DNA of 64,000 nt from Hyaloscypha bicolor E (GCF_002865645.1 NW_020194644.1:534801-598800), one strand, 5' to 3'. Counted from the first letter of the stretch, positions 1-10,980 are shown. Translations and numbers: made by a program. The notes: a model not told the origin generated them from the letters alone.

Positions 1-2095
1 TGCTTTTATAAATACCTTAATTCTTTTAGTGTTTTAATCTTATTAGAGTTCTATTAGATTTATTTATTATATTTGAAATATTTTATATTTCCTAAAAAGC
101 ATTCTTTCTAACTATAAGTCTAATAAACTATATTTAAAATAAAACTAGTATTCTAGTAAAGCCTAAAAAGAACCGAAATACTACTTGAGAATTTCTTATA
201 TAATTTTCGGAATTTCTTTTTTCTTTTTTAATAGTCTTATAAATTAGAATTCTTAGAAATAGAATTACTTTTATTAGACTTTTTTATTTTTATTTTCCTT
301 AATTTAGAATAAGTAATATATTCTGCTTTCTAAGCTTTTTTAAGCTATTTAGAAATAGATATTATTTTATTTCCTAAAAGAATAAATATAAGTATTTAAT
401 AAATCTTATAGTTAGATAAAATAATATTAAAAGTTCGGTCCCGATTTCTTTTAGAATATAAGTTCTAGTTAATTTCGAAACTAATTATTCGAATATATAA
501 CTCGATAATTATTTTACTATTTTTCTAATAAAGATCTCAAAGTTTCTTAAAAGTATTTTACTAATAAGTTTAAGGTACTTGAAATATATTAGCCAAATAG
601 GCCTTAAATTACTTTTAATAAATCTTATATAATAATAGGCTTTGCTTTATTATAGTCTTTTAAATATTACAAGATTTATTTCTAAAAATACTTATAATAG
701 AATTAACTCTAGAAAAGTATTTATTATAAGTTTAAAATTAGGTTCTAAAGATTACTTCCTAAGAAAATATAAATATTCTTTATTTCTTAAAGAACTTTTT
801 ATAATATAAGTTAGGTATTCGAATCTTAAAAAGCTTTTTTTAGTTTAAATATATTTTTAAAATATTATATAATAGCTTTTAACAAATAGTATTAAGATTA
901 TTTTTAAAGCTTATTATATTAGAAAAGAAAATAAATTCTAATTCTATTTCAGGAAATTCTCTAATAGGAATTATTAAGAAAAATAGAATAAACTTATAAA
1001 TAAAGTTTCTATAAAATATAATAAATTATAAGATATTTCGGAAAGTATTCTTATATTACTTTAATTATAAGATATATTAATTAATTATATTTACTAATTC
1101 TTGCTTTTATTAGAAGACTTTAATTTTAGTATATAAACTCTATTCTATAGTTTAAATAATAGTAATTTAAGTATTAATCTCGGTATTTTAATTATTACCG
1201 GAATTATTTTTATTATTATTACTTATTTATAGAAGATTCTAAAGAGCCCTATTAAAAGTATTAGATAAGCCTTTACTATTATTTATATTAAAACTAATTT
1301 AGTTAATTTCTTCTATAAGAATAATTTTAGTAAAGAGTTATATATTTTATAGATTTCGAGATATAATTACTTATTAAATTACTTTTTTAAAAGTAAAGAG
1401 ATTAGTTTATAAGATATTTATTAGTAAATAATAAGATAATAGAATAAATTAATAAGTTATAAAACTATAATATTAAATTTAGTATAGAACTAATTTCTAT
1501 TCTTTTTATAAGATTCAAAGAAGCCTTTTCTAAATAGAAGGCCCCGATAATATATATATAATTAGTAATTTATAAGCCTAATACTTATAATATAAATAGT
1601 AATTAGCTATAATAATAAAAGGCTATTAATTTCCCTAATTAATACCTGTAATATTCGAGGTTTATTATATATCTTTTAGTTATATATAATTATATATATA
1701 TTATAGGTTTATTATGTATTCTTTAGTTATATATAATTATATATATATTATAGGTTTACTATAATAAGCTATTTTAATATCTAGCTATAAAGACTAAGAT
1801 TAATTAATAATTAAAAGCAAATACTAAATAATAAAAAGAATTATATTGTATTTAATATAAGAATATAATTAAGCGGGTTTAAATTACTTTTAAATAAGTT
1901 TAGAAATATAAAACAAAACCATTTAAAAATAATAAATTATATTTTAGATATATTAAAAAGAAATTAGAATTACTAATAAAAGAGAATTCTAACTATTTTA
2001 TTATTTCGGATTCTAAATAGAGATTTTCTATTAGTTTTTAATATTTAGGAAATAAGTATAAATAAATAAAAAATCGAATATAATATAATAAGCCG
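1..2095. other. RIP-decayed AT-rich DNA, no gene recognised
   Basis: This stretch is extremely AT-rich and almost lacks CpA and TpG, while C remains in CpT, CpC and CpG. That is the footprint of repeat-induced point mutation. No open frame of useful length and no LTR boundary could be assigned, apart from the tandem duplication at 1658-1751. It is probably old transposon sequence, but I cannot name the family. Confidence 0.7.
1658..1751. repeat. 47-bp tandem duplication
   Basis: Two adjacent 47-bp units, 1658-1704 and 1705-1751, each start with AGGTTTATTAT and end in an alternating TA run. They differ by only a few bases. This is a local duplication in decayed DNA, with no coding meaning. 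Confidence 0.8.
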
Positions 2096-2352
2096 TATTT
2101 TAATAGTTTTAGGGTTTTAATTATATAATAAAGGCTAGAATCTTTTATATATAACTTATAGAAATTATATTAAAAGTTGGCTTTTCTATAATTCTAGATA
2201 ATAATTCTTTCTTTATATTTAATTAATTAAGCTTTTATATACTATATACTATTTATGCCTTTATTTCTATTATTTTACTATTAAGTTATATTTTATATTC
2301 TAGTATACTTTATATGAGTTTTTATCTTATTATAGTTTTCTTCTTATACTAG
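2096..2352 (+). repeat. LTR-like repeat Z, copy 1 (left of the gene island)
   Basis: About 257 bp that align with 7751-8014 in the same orientation. Both start with TATTTTA(A/G)TAG, which RIP would produce from a TGTTTT LTR end. Both carry the shared TATA palindrome near the left end, here at 2119-2157, and a similar T-rich right half. The 3' border is approximate. It may be a solo LTR or one end of a decayed element; no target duplication could be confirmed. Confidence 0.55.
2119..2157. promoter_or_regulatory. TATA palindrome, copy in LTR-like Z1
   Basis: The left arm AATTATATAATAAAGG faces the right arm CTTTTATATATAACTT across a short spacer. It is one of the copies of a quasi-palindrome shared by several unrelated element families in this window. 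The function is unknown; the TATATAA core suggests a promoter or 3'-end signal. Confidence 0.5.
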
Positions 2353-3245
2353 CCTTTTTATATTTACTAATTTAAACTAGTAATAAATCTTTTAAACTTA
2401 ATTATTTATATAATTATTAACTTACTAAACTTATTCTTTTTATTAATCTTATAAGTAATGCCTTTATTTTTAATATAGGCTAATCTTTTTTTTAAAAACT
2501 AATAAATAATAATAATTATAAATTAGTAACTAGCTAAGTTTATAAGTAATTCTTCTTATATAAAAGGGTTTAAGCCAACTAGAATTAAGTATTATAATGA
2601 TTTCTAAAACCAAGCTTTTACTTTCTTTAGTTAAAATATTTTAATTATCTTTAATTAAGTTATAATTTAATACTATTTTTATTTAATATAAAAAAGTTAA
2701 TATAATAATTATTTCTTATTATTTTTATACTTATATAAGCCTTAATAATACTATTTTCCTTAAATATTATCGAATTATAAATTAATAAACTAATTATTAT
2801 AATAATTACAAGTAATTAAATTATAATATTATTTATATATAAGAAAGAAATACTAAAAATAATAATAATAATAAAGATATTAGTACTAAAAAATATAAGA
2901 AATATAAAGAATATAAAGAATACAAAAGATCTAATAATAATAATTATTAAAAAAATACTTTATTTAATATAATACTAGAAGAAAGACTTCTTATAAGACT
3001 AGTAAGACAATTATATTACGGGCAATTACTTAATTAGGGATATATTTATAGCCTTACTTATATTTTATAAAAGTTATATAAAAGTTTATAATTATTTAGA
3101 TAATACTTTTAATACAACCAGTTTTCTTAAAACCTTAAAAATATCAAGAATCTCAAATATACTAGAATTAACTTATTTAGTATTAATACTAGTATTAATC
3201 ATATTAATACCTTATAATTCTGGTATTAATCCGGATTAATACCCC
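2353..3245. other. AT-rich DNA running to the left edge of the gene island
   Basis: Decayed DNA with no recognisable gene. From about 3110 onward CpA and TpG reappear, for example in the CAACCA near 3115, so there is a transition of about 130 bp rather than a sharp edge. This fits RIP fading out at the border of single-copy DNA. Confidence 0.6.
3182..3243. repeat. Cluster of perfect palindromes at the AT/GC border
   Basis: An 18-bp perfect palindrome lies at 3182-3199 (ATTAATACT and its complement). A 22-bp perfect palindrome lies at 3222-3243 (GGTATTAATCC and its complement). Between them, ATTAATACC at 3203-3211 pairs with GGTATTAAT at 3222-3230. The cluster sits exactly where composition changes. 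The role is unknown. Confidence 0.75.
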
Positions 3246-4493
3246 AAATTAGGTATTATTGCCGAGCCTGTACAATAGCTCAAACCAAACCCGTGAATCG
3301 ACATATGTGCCACAAAAGTGCGTAAATACTGCTTACCTTAAAACTGTGTCGCTAACACCTTTGGGACTAGTTGCGGGGCACGTGGGGCAGCCCCTTTTTT
3401 AACGAGTAGTAGCTTTAAGAGTAAAGGAAGTAGAGCTTAGCTTGTATGTCCATTTCTCGTTTGCGCAGACATGCAAAAATAATGATTGTTTTCGCGGATT
3501 TATATGTCTATTAGCATGTATGGACGCCCTATCGAGACAGCGATGCACAGACTTATCACTGCCCGTAGGACCACTACTGAAAGGTTCTCTCGATCCTCTC
3601 GACAACCAGGCCTCCTCCCACAGTCCCCAGAATCATCATCGATCCACCCATTGATCGAGGATTGTTGTGTGTGTGTGCCCCCGATCCGCCGACATTCCCG
3701 CCAAGAAAGAGTGCTCTATCGAAACTAGTCGCTCCAGCCGTGGAAACACTTCTGTCTGCGCCGGTCTTATAATCCCCGCACAACAACACTGAAGCATGCT
3801 GTGCAACGGGATTAGTTATAGTATGCGAGTCAGGAGTCCCTTTTATGTTCCGACCATCAGTGCATGGACGCGGGTGGACTCGGTGAGGCGTGGGACACTA
3901 CCTGTGCTGCTATCTTCACTAGCACTCTGAGTCGGGCTCCTGGCGGCTGGCATGGGTATTTCGCTCTTAGCCAACAATGTTATTAGTTTGAAAAAAACAT
4001 TCTCGAATATCTTTGTGTAGAACTTACGTTACGGGATCTAGTCGCCATGTTTTCAGGCAGGGGATAAGTTGTTTTTCGAATGACTAGGACGGTAATATCC
4101 CAGCTTGCAAAATCCAAAGCGGCTTGAGTGGAGGTGTAGAAGGTTGAATAGTTTTGAATCAATAGAAGTCTCGACAATGGATAGAACCTATATGGCAACG
4201 AGTCGAAGCATTAGGAGTGCATGGGCAGTGTTAGGCTCCCTTAGGCAACCCTGTTGGTGGCACTGACTGGCAAGCCAAGCTCCCACACCAAGTACCACCA
4301 CTTTACACGTTGCTATCATCGATTGGCGAGTGAACTTGTCGTCCGCCCTATCCCGCAGCATGGGCTATATTGTGAGGGATTTATCGCACTTTGTTAGGTC
4401 CGCGATTTGTCGATACTTTCAAAACCGGAGTTCCCAATTTTGCAAGACGTCCATCCTAACCACACTCACGCAGCTCTCACCTCGAGCTCTCAC
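3246..4493. other. Normal-composition intergenic DNA upstream of the TPR gene
   Basis: About 1.25 kb with balanced composition and ordinary CpA/TpG content. Only short frames of 68-82 codons occur. They overlap one another on both strands and show no domain, signal peptide or spliced continuation I could support. A short GT run lies near 3664. It most likely holds the upstream regulatory region of the gene at 4575. Confidence 0.55.
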
Positions 4494-4499
4494 TATAAA
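4494..4499 (+). promoter_or_regulatory. TATA box of the TPR-like gene
   Basis: TATAAA in a C/T-rich context, 76-81 bases before the preferred ATG at 4575. The position suits a fungal core promoter. It also argues that the in-frame ATG at 4407, which lies upstream of it, is not the translation start. Confidence 0.5.
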
Positions 4500-4574
4500 T
4501 TCGTTGCCCTTGCACAATATATCGAGGAAACCGTGCGCTCTCCGCCGGCCGTTACCTTTTCTAAGATTACCAAA

Positions 4575-5744
4575 ATGAGCGAACCAAAGAGGCGAGATAT
4601 CAAGTGCGAAGCTAATACATCAGCCGCGGAAGTCAATACTCCAATCACGAAAACCGAGACAAACGCAGTTCACGTAACAAATCCCCAAGCGTCGGGCCGG
4701 AGTTTTCTGCTAGCAACTGGTAGTATTCAAGGGAACATCCACCATGGGGATTTCTTGCAGAACACGGTAATCAATTGTTCTCACGCCAGCTATATCACAC
4801 AGAATATACGGGATTATGGGCTAGTATCAAACGCAGAGCCTACGGACAACATCACCCGACCTCCAACCTTCCTTCTTGAGGCGCCTGCAGAGACCCCCCA
4901 CGTGCAGTCAGGACAGGCTGCTGAACCGCCGTCCGGCCCTTATCTGGAGGAAGCCGAACGCTCTCTTCGTCGTGCTTGTGTAGCTTATGATGCAGGGCAG
5001 TGGGGTGAGGCCGTGTTGTTGTTCCAACGAGGCTTCGCATGGCGGCGACAGACGATGCCCGACAGCACAGAGACGGCATGCTACTGGGACAAGTATTCCC
5101 GGGCTCTCCACAACAATGGGCAATACGAGGGAGCAATCGGCCGTTTCCAGTTGTTATTGAAGTGGGTGGAGAAGAACGATGGACCCAATAGTGATACAGC
5201 GCTGGAACTTCGATTATGTCTGGCTCGAGCGTTCAAACACAGCGGTCAGCTGACCTCAGCGATAGAGGAGTACAGGTATGCCCGGGACAACTGGGACGCT
5301 CTCCCGGCCGACCCAGCAAAGTGCTATCGCACCCAGTGTGTTCACGAGCTAGGGCAGCTCCTTGCGTTCCAGCGCAAGCCATACGACCGAAGCTGGCAAT
5401 ACTGGGGCGAGGCCAAGGAGAGCCTGCATCGGGCGATGAAGGACTACTACAGGGTGGATGCAAATTCGCGTAAAGCTCTTGAGGCCCACGTTGACTTTGC
5501 GACTGTCGTACTTATGATGTGCGAAGATAAGGACGCAAGGGCGCAGTTTGAGGAATTACGTAAAATCGCAAACCAGAGGGGGCTCGAGAATGACGATAGT
5601 ATACAGGAGAGGGTCAAGTGGGGCCTCGACGAGAGCAAGTATTGGATGCGGCAACCAGCAGCCAAAAGGGATGGCGACAGATTGCCGAAGGCCAGGAAGC
5701 GGGAAGCAGAGAGGCAGCGGCTAAAGGAACTTGTTGGGTCTTGA
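4575..5744 (+). CDS. TPR-like repeat protein, 389 aa
   Basis: A single-exon gene in the unmutated island. I chose the ATG at 4575 because it has a good fungal context (CCAAAATGA) and lies downstream of a TATA box. The frame stays open to an ATG at 4407, but those 56 extra residues look like translated 5' leader. Residues about 1-120 are low in complexity, with a Gly/Asn/His-rich stretch near 49-68 (GSIQGNIHHGDF). From about 125 to 334 there are repeated helix pairs of TPR type: AYDAGQWGEAVLLFQRG near 137-153, HNNGQYEGAIGRF near 179-191, HSGQLTSAIEEYRYA near 222-236, and weaker units to 334. The C-terminus (about 361-385) is Lys/Arg-rich and may be a nuclear signal or coiled tail. TPR proteins are scaffolds; no catalytic domain is visible. 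It resembles the TPR part of fungal NLR-type proteins without the NTPase, which is an inference only. Confidence 0.75.
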   Translation: MSEPKRRDIKCEANTSAAEVNTPITKTETNAVHVTNPQASGRSFLLATGSIQGNIHHGDFLQNTVINCSHASYITQNIRDYGLVSNAEPTDNITRPPTFLLEAPAETPHVQSGQAAEPPSGPYLEEAERSLRRACVAYDAGQWGEAVLLFQRGFAWRRQTMPDSTETACYWDKYSRALHNNGQYEGAIGRFQLLLKWVEKNDGPNSDTALELRLCLARAFKHSGQLTSAIEEYRYARDNWDALPADPAKCYRTQCVHELGQLLAFQRKPYDRSWQYWGEAKESLHRAMKDYYRVDANSRKALEAHVDFATVVLMMCEDKDARAQFEELRKIANQRGLENDDSIQERVKWGLDESKYWMRQPAAKRDGDRLPKARKREAERQRLKELVGS

Positions 5745-6010
5745 GAGAATTCTCGGTGAGTAGGTAATGAGTTGTCAGTTGGTTGAGGTGGCGTCCTGTT
5801 TGAGGCGTGTGGTTTTCAGTCTTCTGGAAAGTTCCGATCCTATCATTTCATGCTCTTTTGTCCTGTGGTCTGATCATTGCAGAAGATGCTTGCATGCAGC
5901 CAACATCAACCTTATCCTGCGCAGCTACTTGCCTTAAGCATACCATGTCGTTGCAGTGATTAGATGACCACCAAACCGCCTGTGATTTCTTTTCTTCGTT
6001 GCCACTGTCT

Positions 6011-6017
6011 TATATAA
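6011..6017 (+). promoter_or_regulatory. TATA box of the MARVEL-like gene
   Basis: TATATAA follows a pyrimidine-rich stretch (about 5986-6010) and lies about 80 bases before the ATG at 6098. The region between the two genes, 5745-6010, shows no other gene. Confidence 0.5.
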
Positions 6018-6097
6018 TCGGGCAACTGTCGAGCTCAATCTGGAACTGCATCCTTACCCAGTTATACCTTCGGGCCGGTAGCCCTTCCACCTCCAAT

Positions 6098-6987
6098 ATG
6101 TCATCCCTTCACACACTCAAGCTCATGGGCCAATGGGCTATTGCACTCACGGTCAGCCGGATTTTGCAAGCCATATTAACCATCGCCGCTCTCGCCGTCG
6201 ATGGTGCTGTCATCAGTGCCTGGAACGCAGACCAGTATAAGTTCAACTCCTACTTCAGCGAAGGCGCGAAGGCGAACTGGAGCTTGGACACAACGGTAGG
6301 CGGTACGCCATTCACGGGCGTTGTTATAGCTGCTGTACGTGATTGCCCCATTTTTTGCGACTCCAAGTGTGAAAAGGAAATAATGGAGGCCAAGTCAAGG
6401 CAGTCGTGATTGCTCCATACTGATTTGACTCCCAGTCGTTGCTCACCCTGGCGGCAATAATCTACGATCAAGCTTTCCAAAGAGTTGCAGACATATTTTG
6501 GGATCTGTACGGTGTACTCGTTCTCGAGCTTATGGTCGCGATATTTTGGGTGGCATCATTTGCTGGCATGGCGAGCTATGTGGGCGAGATGTCCTTTCCA
6601 GTGTCAATCGTGTCAGCATTTGCCGCGGAATTTTCTGCTGGAGGCGACAGTACCAACGGGGTAGCCGGCAACACCGTGGACCTGCTAAACCATTGCGTGG
6701 CCATTGCTGTCCTGGGAGCCTTGATCTTGTAAGTCCCGTATCCAGACGCGTACAGCGATCTCAAGTAATAATATAACGTGAGCAGCGGACTTGCGCTGTC
6801 TAATATTCTGATCATTATCGCCTATGTCGTGAGGGATGCGCGGGTTGATCGCAGGAAGAGCCGAGAAAGCGGAACTGTCGTGCGGGAGAATCATGATATT
6901 TTGCCACCTGGCATTTTCACTACTAATTACCACAGTGCCACCTCTACCCACGAACCCTCAGGCGGCCCTGGACCCGTGGATGTCTAA
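6098..6987 (+). CDS. MARVEL-like four-TM membrane protein, 243 aa, three exons
   Basis: Exons 6098-6334, 6436-6728 and 6786-6987 join in frame and total 732 nt including the TAA stop. The introns have GTACGT and GTAAGT donors and CAG acceptors. The start MSSLHTLKLMGQ has A at -3 and follows a TATA box. Four hydrophobic segments are visible at about residues 11-32, 68-90, 105-128 and 158-190. The first is followed by a Trp and an Asp-Gln-Tyr-Lys motif. The third carries the FWVASFAGMASY pattern, close to the third helix of fungal MARVEL-type proteins. A basic, hydrophilic C-terminal tail of about 50 residues probably faces the cytoplasm. Such proteins sit in plasma or vesicle membranes; a precise role cannot be given. 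The family call rests on topology and motif only. Confidence 0.72.
6335..6435 (+). other. Intron 1 of the MARVEL-like gene (101 nt)
   Basis: GTACGT donor and CCCAG acceptor, with a CTGATTTGACT stretch shortly before the acceptor that could hold the branch point. It contains in-frame stops. Removing it joins VVIAA to SLLTLAAIIYD and completes the second membrane segment. Confidence 0.7.
6729..6785 (+). other. Intron 2 of the MARVEL-like gene (57 nt)
   Basis: GTAAGT donor and CAG acceptor, a typical short fungal intron, with ATAAC near the 3' end as a possible branch site. Splicing creates a Phe codon across the junction and keeps the fourth membrane segment continuous. Confidence 0.7.
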
Positions 6988-7239
6988 AAAGACTTTGCCT
7001 TATCCGAGCCTCTTTGCCCGAACTATTATGTGTTGGAGGCAGTTGAAGGATCTGCCATGCAATATACGTGCAGTATTCAGAAATGATGCTGCTTGGCCCG
7101 AAGCATTTTGCATCCTTATTGCTTTTCACCTCCTAGTACGAACGTTTCCGTGGACCAAACCCGAGAGCACCCGCGTTTCAGCGGTGAAGCCAGAGGTCAC
7201 GGTCGCCGGTTGCTGATTTTAGCTTCAATACTCTCGTAT

Positions 7240-7245
7240 AATAAA
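7240..7245 (+). terminator. Candidate poly(A) signal of the MARVEL-like gene
   Basis: AATAAA lies about 250 bases after the stop codon at 6987, in an A/T-richer patch of otherwise balanced DNA. Fungal poly(A) signals are loose, so this is a candidate only. Confidence 0.4.
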
Positions 7246-7750
7246 GAACTTTAATGGCTATTTGAAAAGTACACGGCACATTTATAAAGTGGATGTTGTC
7301 TCTTGGTGGTCATCTGCATACCCCCAGTCCATCAACGTGATTGAACTGACGTCCGAGTGACAGGGGTAAGTACTCACGTGCTGCCAAGCCTGGACTGTGC
7401 CACCGTGCGACTCCACCACACGCATGCACGCTTAGTCAGCCCTAACTCTCCCTAGCCAAGGTCGCCACATAAGGACCTGGCCTAATAAAGGTTTAAATTC
7501 TGGGCAACGACTATACCCTCTCCTTTACTAAGTCATAGTAAAAAAGTCCCATTAATTAATAAAATAAGAAGGGCTATTAAATAGCCAAAAGAATAAGAGT
7601 AATTAATTAGCCAAATTAATTAAAATAGTTAAATAGCCAAAAGTACTTTGCTAAGTTATAGTAAATAAGAGCTAAGAGTAATTAATTAATTAAAAAGTAA
7701 AAGTAATTAAATAATATAATATAGTAAATTATACTTTATAAAAATCGCGT
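7246..7750. other. Right flank of the gene island and border to AT-rich DNA
   Basis: Balanced DNA without a recognisable gene up to about 7540, then an abrupt fall in GC. Just past the border two related strings, CTTTACTAAGTCATAGTAAA (about 7522) and CTTTGCTAAGTTATAGTAAA (about 7646), suggest a small diverged repeat. Confidence 0.5.
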
Positions 7751-8014
7751 TATTTTAGTAGTTTTAAGGTTTTAGTTATATAATAAAGGCTAGGGCCTTA
7801 AATATATAACTTAAGGAAATTATATAAAAAACTAGTTTGTTTTTATAATTCTAAATAACAAATTATTTTTTATATTAATTAATTGAAGCTTTTTATAATT
7901 ATATATTATTTATACTTTATTATATATATTTTTATTTCTATTATTAAATTATTAAATTATACTTTATACTTTAATATATTTTATATAAGTTTTTTATTAT
8001 AATTTCGTTTATAT
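7751..8014 (+). repeat. LTR-like repeat Z, copy 2 (right of the gene island)
   Basis: Aligns over about 260 bp with 2096-2352 in direct orientation. It includes the TATTTTAGTAG start, the TATA palindrome at 7775-7812 and a T-rich right half. It could be the 5' LTR of the decayed element that follows, or the partner of the left copy. The 3' border is approximate. Confidence 0.55.
7775..7812. promoter_or_regulatory. TATA palindrome, copy in LTR-like Z2
   Basis: Left arm GTTATATAATAAAGGC and right arm GCCTTAAATATATAACTT around the spacer TAGG. The arms pair over about 14 bases. It is one of the better preserved copies of the shared motif. Confidence 0.6.
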
Positions 8015-8645
8015 ATATTTTATAATAAGTAATATAAGGAAAATCGAACTCGTAATTAAAAAAATACTTTTATAAAGTTTTGAGGGTTTTTTATAAAGCA
8101 AATTATAAGCTTAGTAAGTTTGGGAAAAAAAAGTTATTATAATATTTTAACCTTAAAATTAAAATATTAAGAATATATAAGTATTAATTTTTATAGCTTA
8201 TATTAATTTCTGATATATCTACTAATTCAAATATAAATTATTTATAAAATATAGCTATTAATATAAAAAAAAAGTATTATATATTAGTTTTATATAATAG
8301 CTTATATAACTATATTTATTTAATTTACTAAATATTTAAGCCTTTAGCTTTCTATTATCTAATTATATTATAATATACTCGCATTTATTATAATAAAAAG
8401 AAATAAAGGAAATAAAATAAAAGAAATAATATTAAAATAATATAAGTTAAACCTTAATTAAAAATAGACTTTAATTTATAAAAATAAAAATATATTATTT
8501 TTAATTTCAAGTAATATAATAAATAGAAATCGGAAAGAATTAAAATAAAATTAGAAATTATATAAATAATTTAGAAAAGCATTTAAAGAAAAGAAATATT
8601 ATTAAATAAATAAATAAATTTTTTTAGAGAATTTAGAGAAATTAG

Positions 8646-8646
<1 letters not shown>

Positions 8647-8727
<81 letters not shown>

Positions 8728-8756
8728 GTAATAATAATAATAATAGTAATAATAAT
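8647..8756. repeat. (TAA)n microsatellite
   Basis: About 110 bp of almost pure TAA triplets with a few TAG interruptions near the right end. The poly-Ile reading frame on the minus strand here is only this repeat. Confidence 0.95.
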
Positions 8757-9559
8757 ACTAAAATTTGAATTCAAATTATATTTATTAGTATTAATTAGCT
8801 TTTTTTAAATCCCGATTTCCTTATTAAAAAAATACATTTAAATAAGAAACTTGTTTTTTTTTAGAAACCTTATTAGTAAAAACCTCGAATATAGAAACTT
8901 TATAATTAGTTATAAAGGAAATTATTAAAATTAATATAACTAAAAATAAATATATACTAATACTAGATTTGAATTTATTATTTATAAAAGCTTTTAAAAT
9001 ATTATAATTTTAAGAAAGTAATATATAAATATATATAAGAACTATTATATTTCTAATAATACTAAAAGAAAAAGAATTATTTATTATATTTCTTTTATTT
9101 ATAAGAATTAGATTAAATCTATACTAAAATATTATATTAATAACTTAGAAAATTATTAAAAAACCAAGTTTTTTAAAGTCTTACTAATAAAATTCCGAAA
9201 ATATAACCAAAGAAATACTTAAAATTAGCTATAACTTTTTTAATTAAATTATTATATAAGCCTAGAATAAAAAAGCTTCTTTTAAGTCTTATATTAATAT
9301 AATTAATAAAGTATTAAAGAAGTTATTAAAGAATAAATAAATAAATAAAATTATTTAATACTAAAAATTTATAAGAGAATTATTTATTTTAATAAAAGGT
9401 TATATTTTTAAAAATATAAATTCTAAACTTATAAATATATTTATTAATAAATATAATATTTTACTAATATAAAAAAAGCCTTGTTTTAATATTACTAATA
9501 ATTTATAATATAATTCTTAAATTAGGAAATAATTAATTTTTATTAATTTCTTTTATTAT

Positions 9560-10980
9560 ATTTTCTAAAATTATTATAAATATAAAAAAAAAGAACTTAA
9601 CTTAGAATTAATTATATAAAACCTTTTAAAAGTAATAAACTTAAAGAAAATAATATTAATTAGTTAATAAAAGGCTTAAAGAAACTATTTATTAATATAA
9701 TAACTTAAAAGAACTCATAAAAAGAACTTAGTATAATTATTATTTTAATTCAGAAAAATATTTATAGCTTATTTATATAAGCTAGCTAATTATAATAAAA
9801 ATAATAGTATTAATAGCTTAGTAAATATAATTCGAGTTTTCGAGATAATTATATTAAAGATTATAATAAAAGATATAAAGAATATTATAAGAGCTATAAT
9901 AAAGAAGCCAAATAATTATATTTTAAAAAAGAATAGTTTTAGTAAATATAATTAGAAAATATTACTTAAGTTAATATTACTTATATAAATTCGGAATTAA
10001 GAAAGCAAATTTATTATAAGTATTATAATAAAAATAAAAATATTAATATTAATTTAAAACATATTTATATTTTTTAGTTTTATTACTTATTAATAAAATG
10101 GCTTATAAATTACAAATATATTTATTAATTTAATAAAAGATAATATAAAGACTTATATAAATTTAGTTTAAAAAGGTTTTTATTTTAAATATTAATAAAT
10201 ATTAATAGTTTAATTTAATTATAACTTGAATATTTAATTTAAAAATATTTAAAAAGTAATAAGAAATATCTAGTTTATTAAGTAAAAAAGAAATAATATA
10301 ATTAGCTAGCCGGAATTTATATATAAAAGCAAGTAAATTATATTTAGAAAATCTAAGTAATTGCTTTATTTTAAAGAAAATTATATTAGAATTACTAATA
10401 CTTTAGGTTTTAAAATTAATAAATAATATTTCTATTAATACTATAATAAATTCCTTATTTAAAAGAAAATAAGAGAAATGAAAATAGTTAAAAAAAGTTT
10501 TCCGGAAATAAACTAAAGTTAAAAAAAAAAGTTATCTTATATAAGAAGTTAGAGAAATATTATTTTAAATAATTACTATTTTATAAAAATATAGTAATAT
10601 TTATAGCTTCTTTTATAAATATATTATTCTTTATAGAAACTAAATAAAGCTAATTTATTTCTTCTTTTCCCGAATTATAATTAGTATAAAAAAAACTATT
10701 TAAGTTATTTAAGCTATTCTAAAGTAGTTTTAAATAAAGTAAAATAGAATTTAAATAGTATAATATAATACTTGAATAAAGTAAAATAAAGTATTACTTT
10801 AGAGTTATTTAAAAGTAATTATATATAAGTTATATAAATCTAATAAATTAATATTTATTTAATTATTAATAAATAAATAAAATATATATTAAATAGTATT
10901 ATATAAGCTAAGTTAGAACTTATATAAGGTTATTTAAATATTACTTTTCTTTTATAAAAAACTAATATTTTATATTAGAA
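9560..10980 (+). pseudogene. Decayed coding remnant of an unidentified element
   Basis: One + strand frame reads through much of this stretch with many TAA/TAG codons and no obvious TGA. It shows a Lys/Tyr/Asn-rich zone near 9840-9920, a LCFKKE-like stretch and a YYKYYNKNKN segment near 10010-10040. The latter could be a zinc knuckle whose Cys codons became Tyr. This would fit a retrotransposon gag, but the match is too weak to assign. Low TGA content is expected anyway, because TpG is depleted. Confidence 0.3.

Noticed and set aside
3399..4198. Several 68-80 codon frames on both strands left of the TPR gene
   Set aside because: They overlap each other, have no domain or good start context, and do not extend by plausible splicing.
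4407..4574. Upstream in-frame ATG extending the TPR protein by 56 residues
   Set aside because: A TATA box lies inside this stretch, and the ATG at 4575 has a better context.
4852..5665. Minus- and plus-strand frames of 71-94 codons within the TPR gene
   Set aside because: Shadows of the real coding frame.
5999..6097. Extension of the MARVEL-like protein upstream of 6098
   Set aside because: It would begin before and overlap the TATA box at 6011; it reads as 5' leader.
6836..7216. 126-codon + strand frame overlapping the last exon
   Set aside because: It lies in another frame than the spliced membrane protein, and no domain or start context supports it.
8583..8774. 63-codon minus-strand frame, mostly isoleucine
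   Set aside because: It is the translation of the TAA microsatellite.
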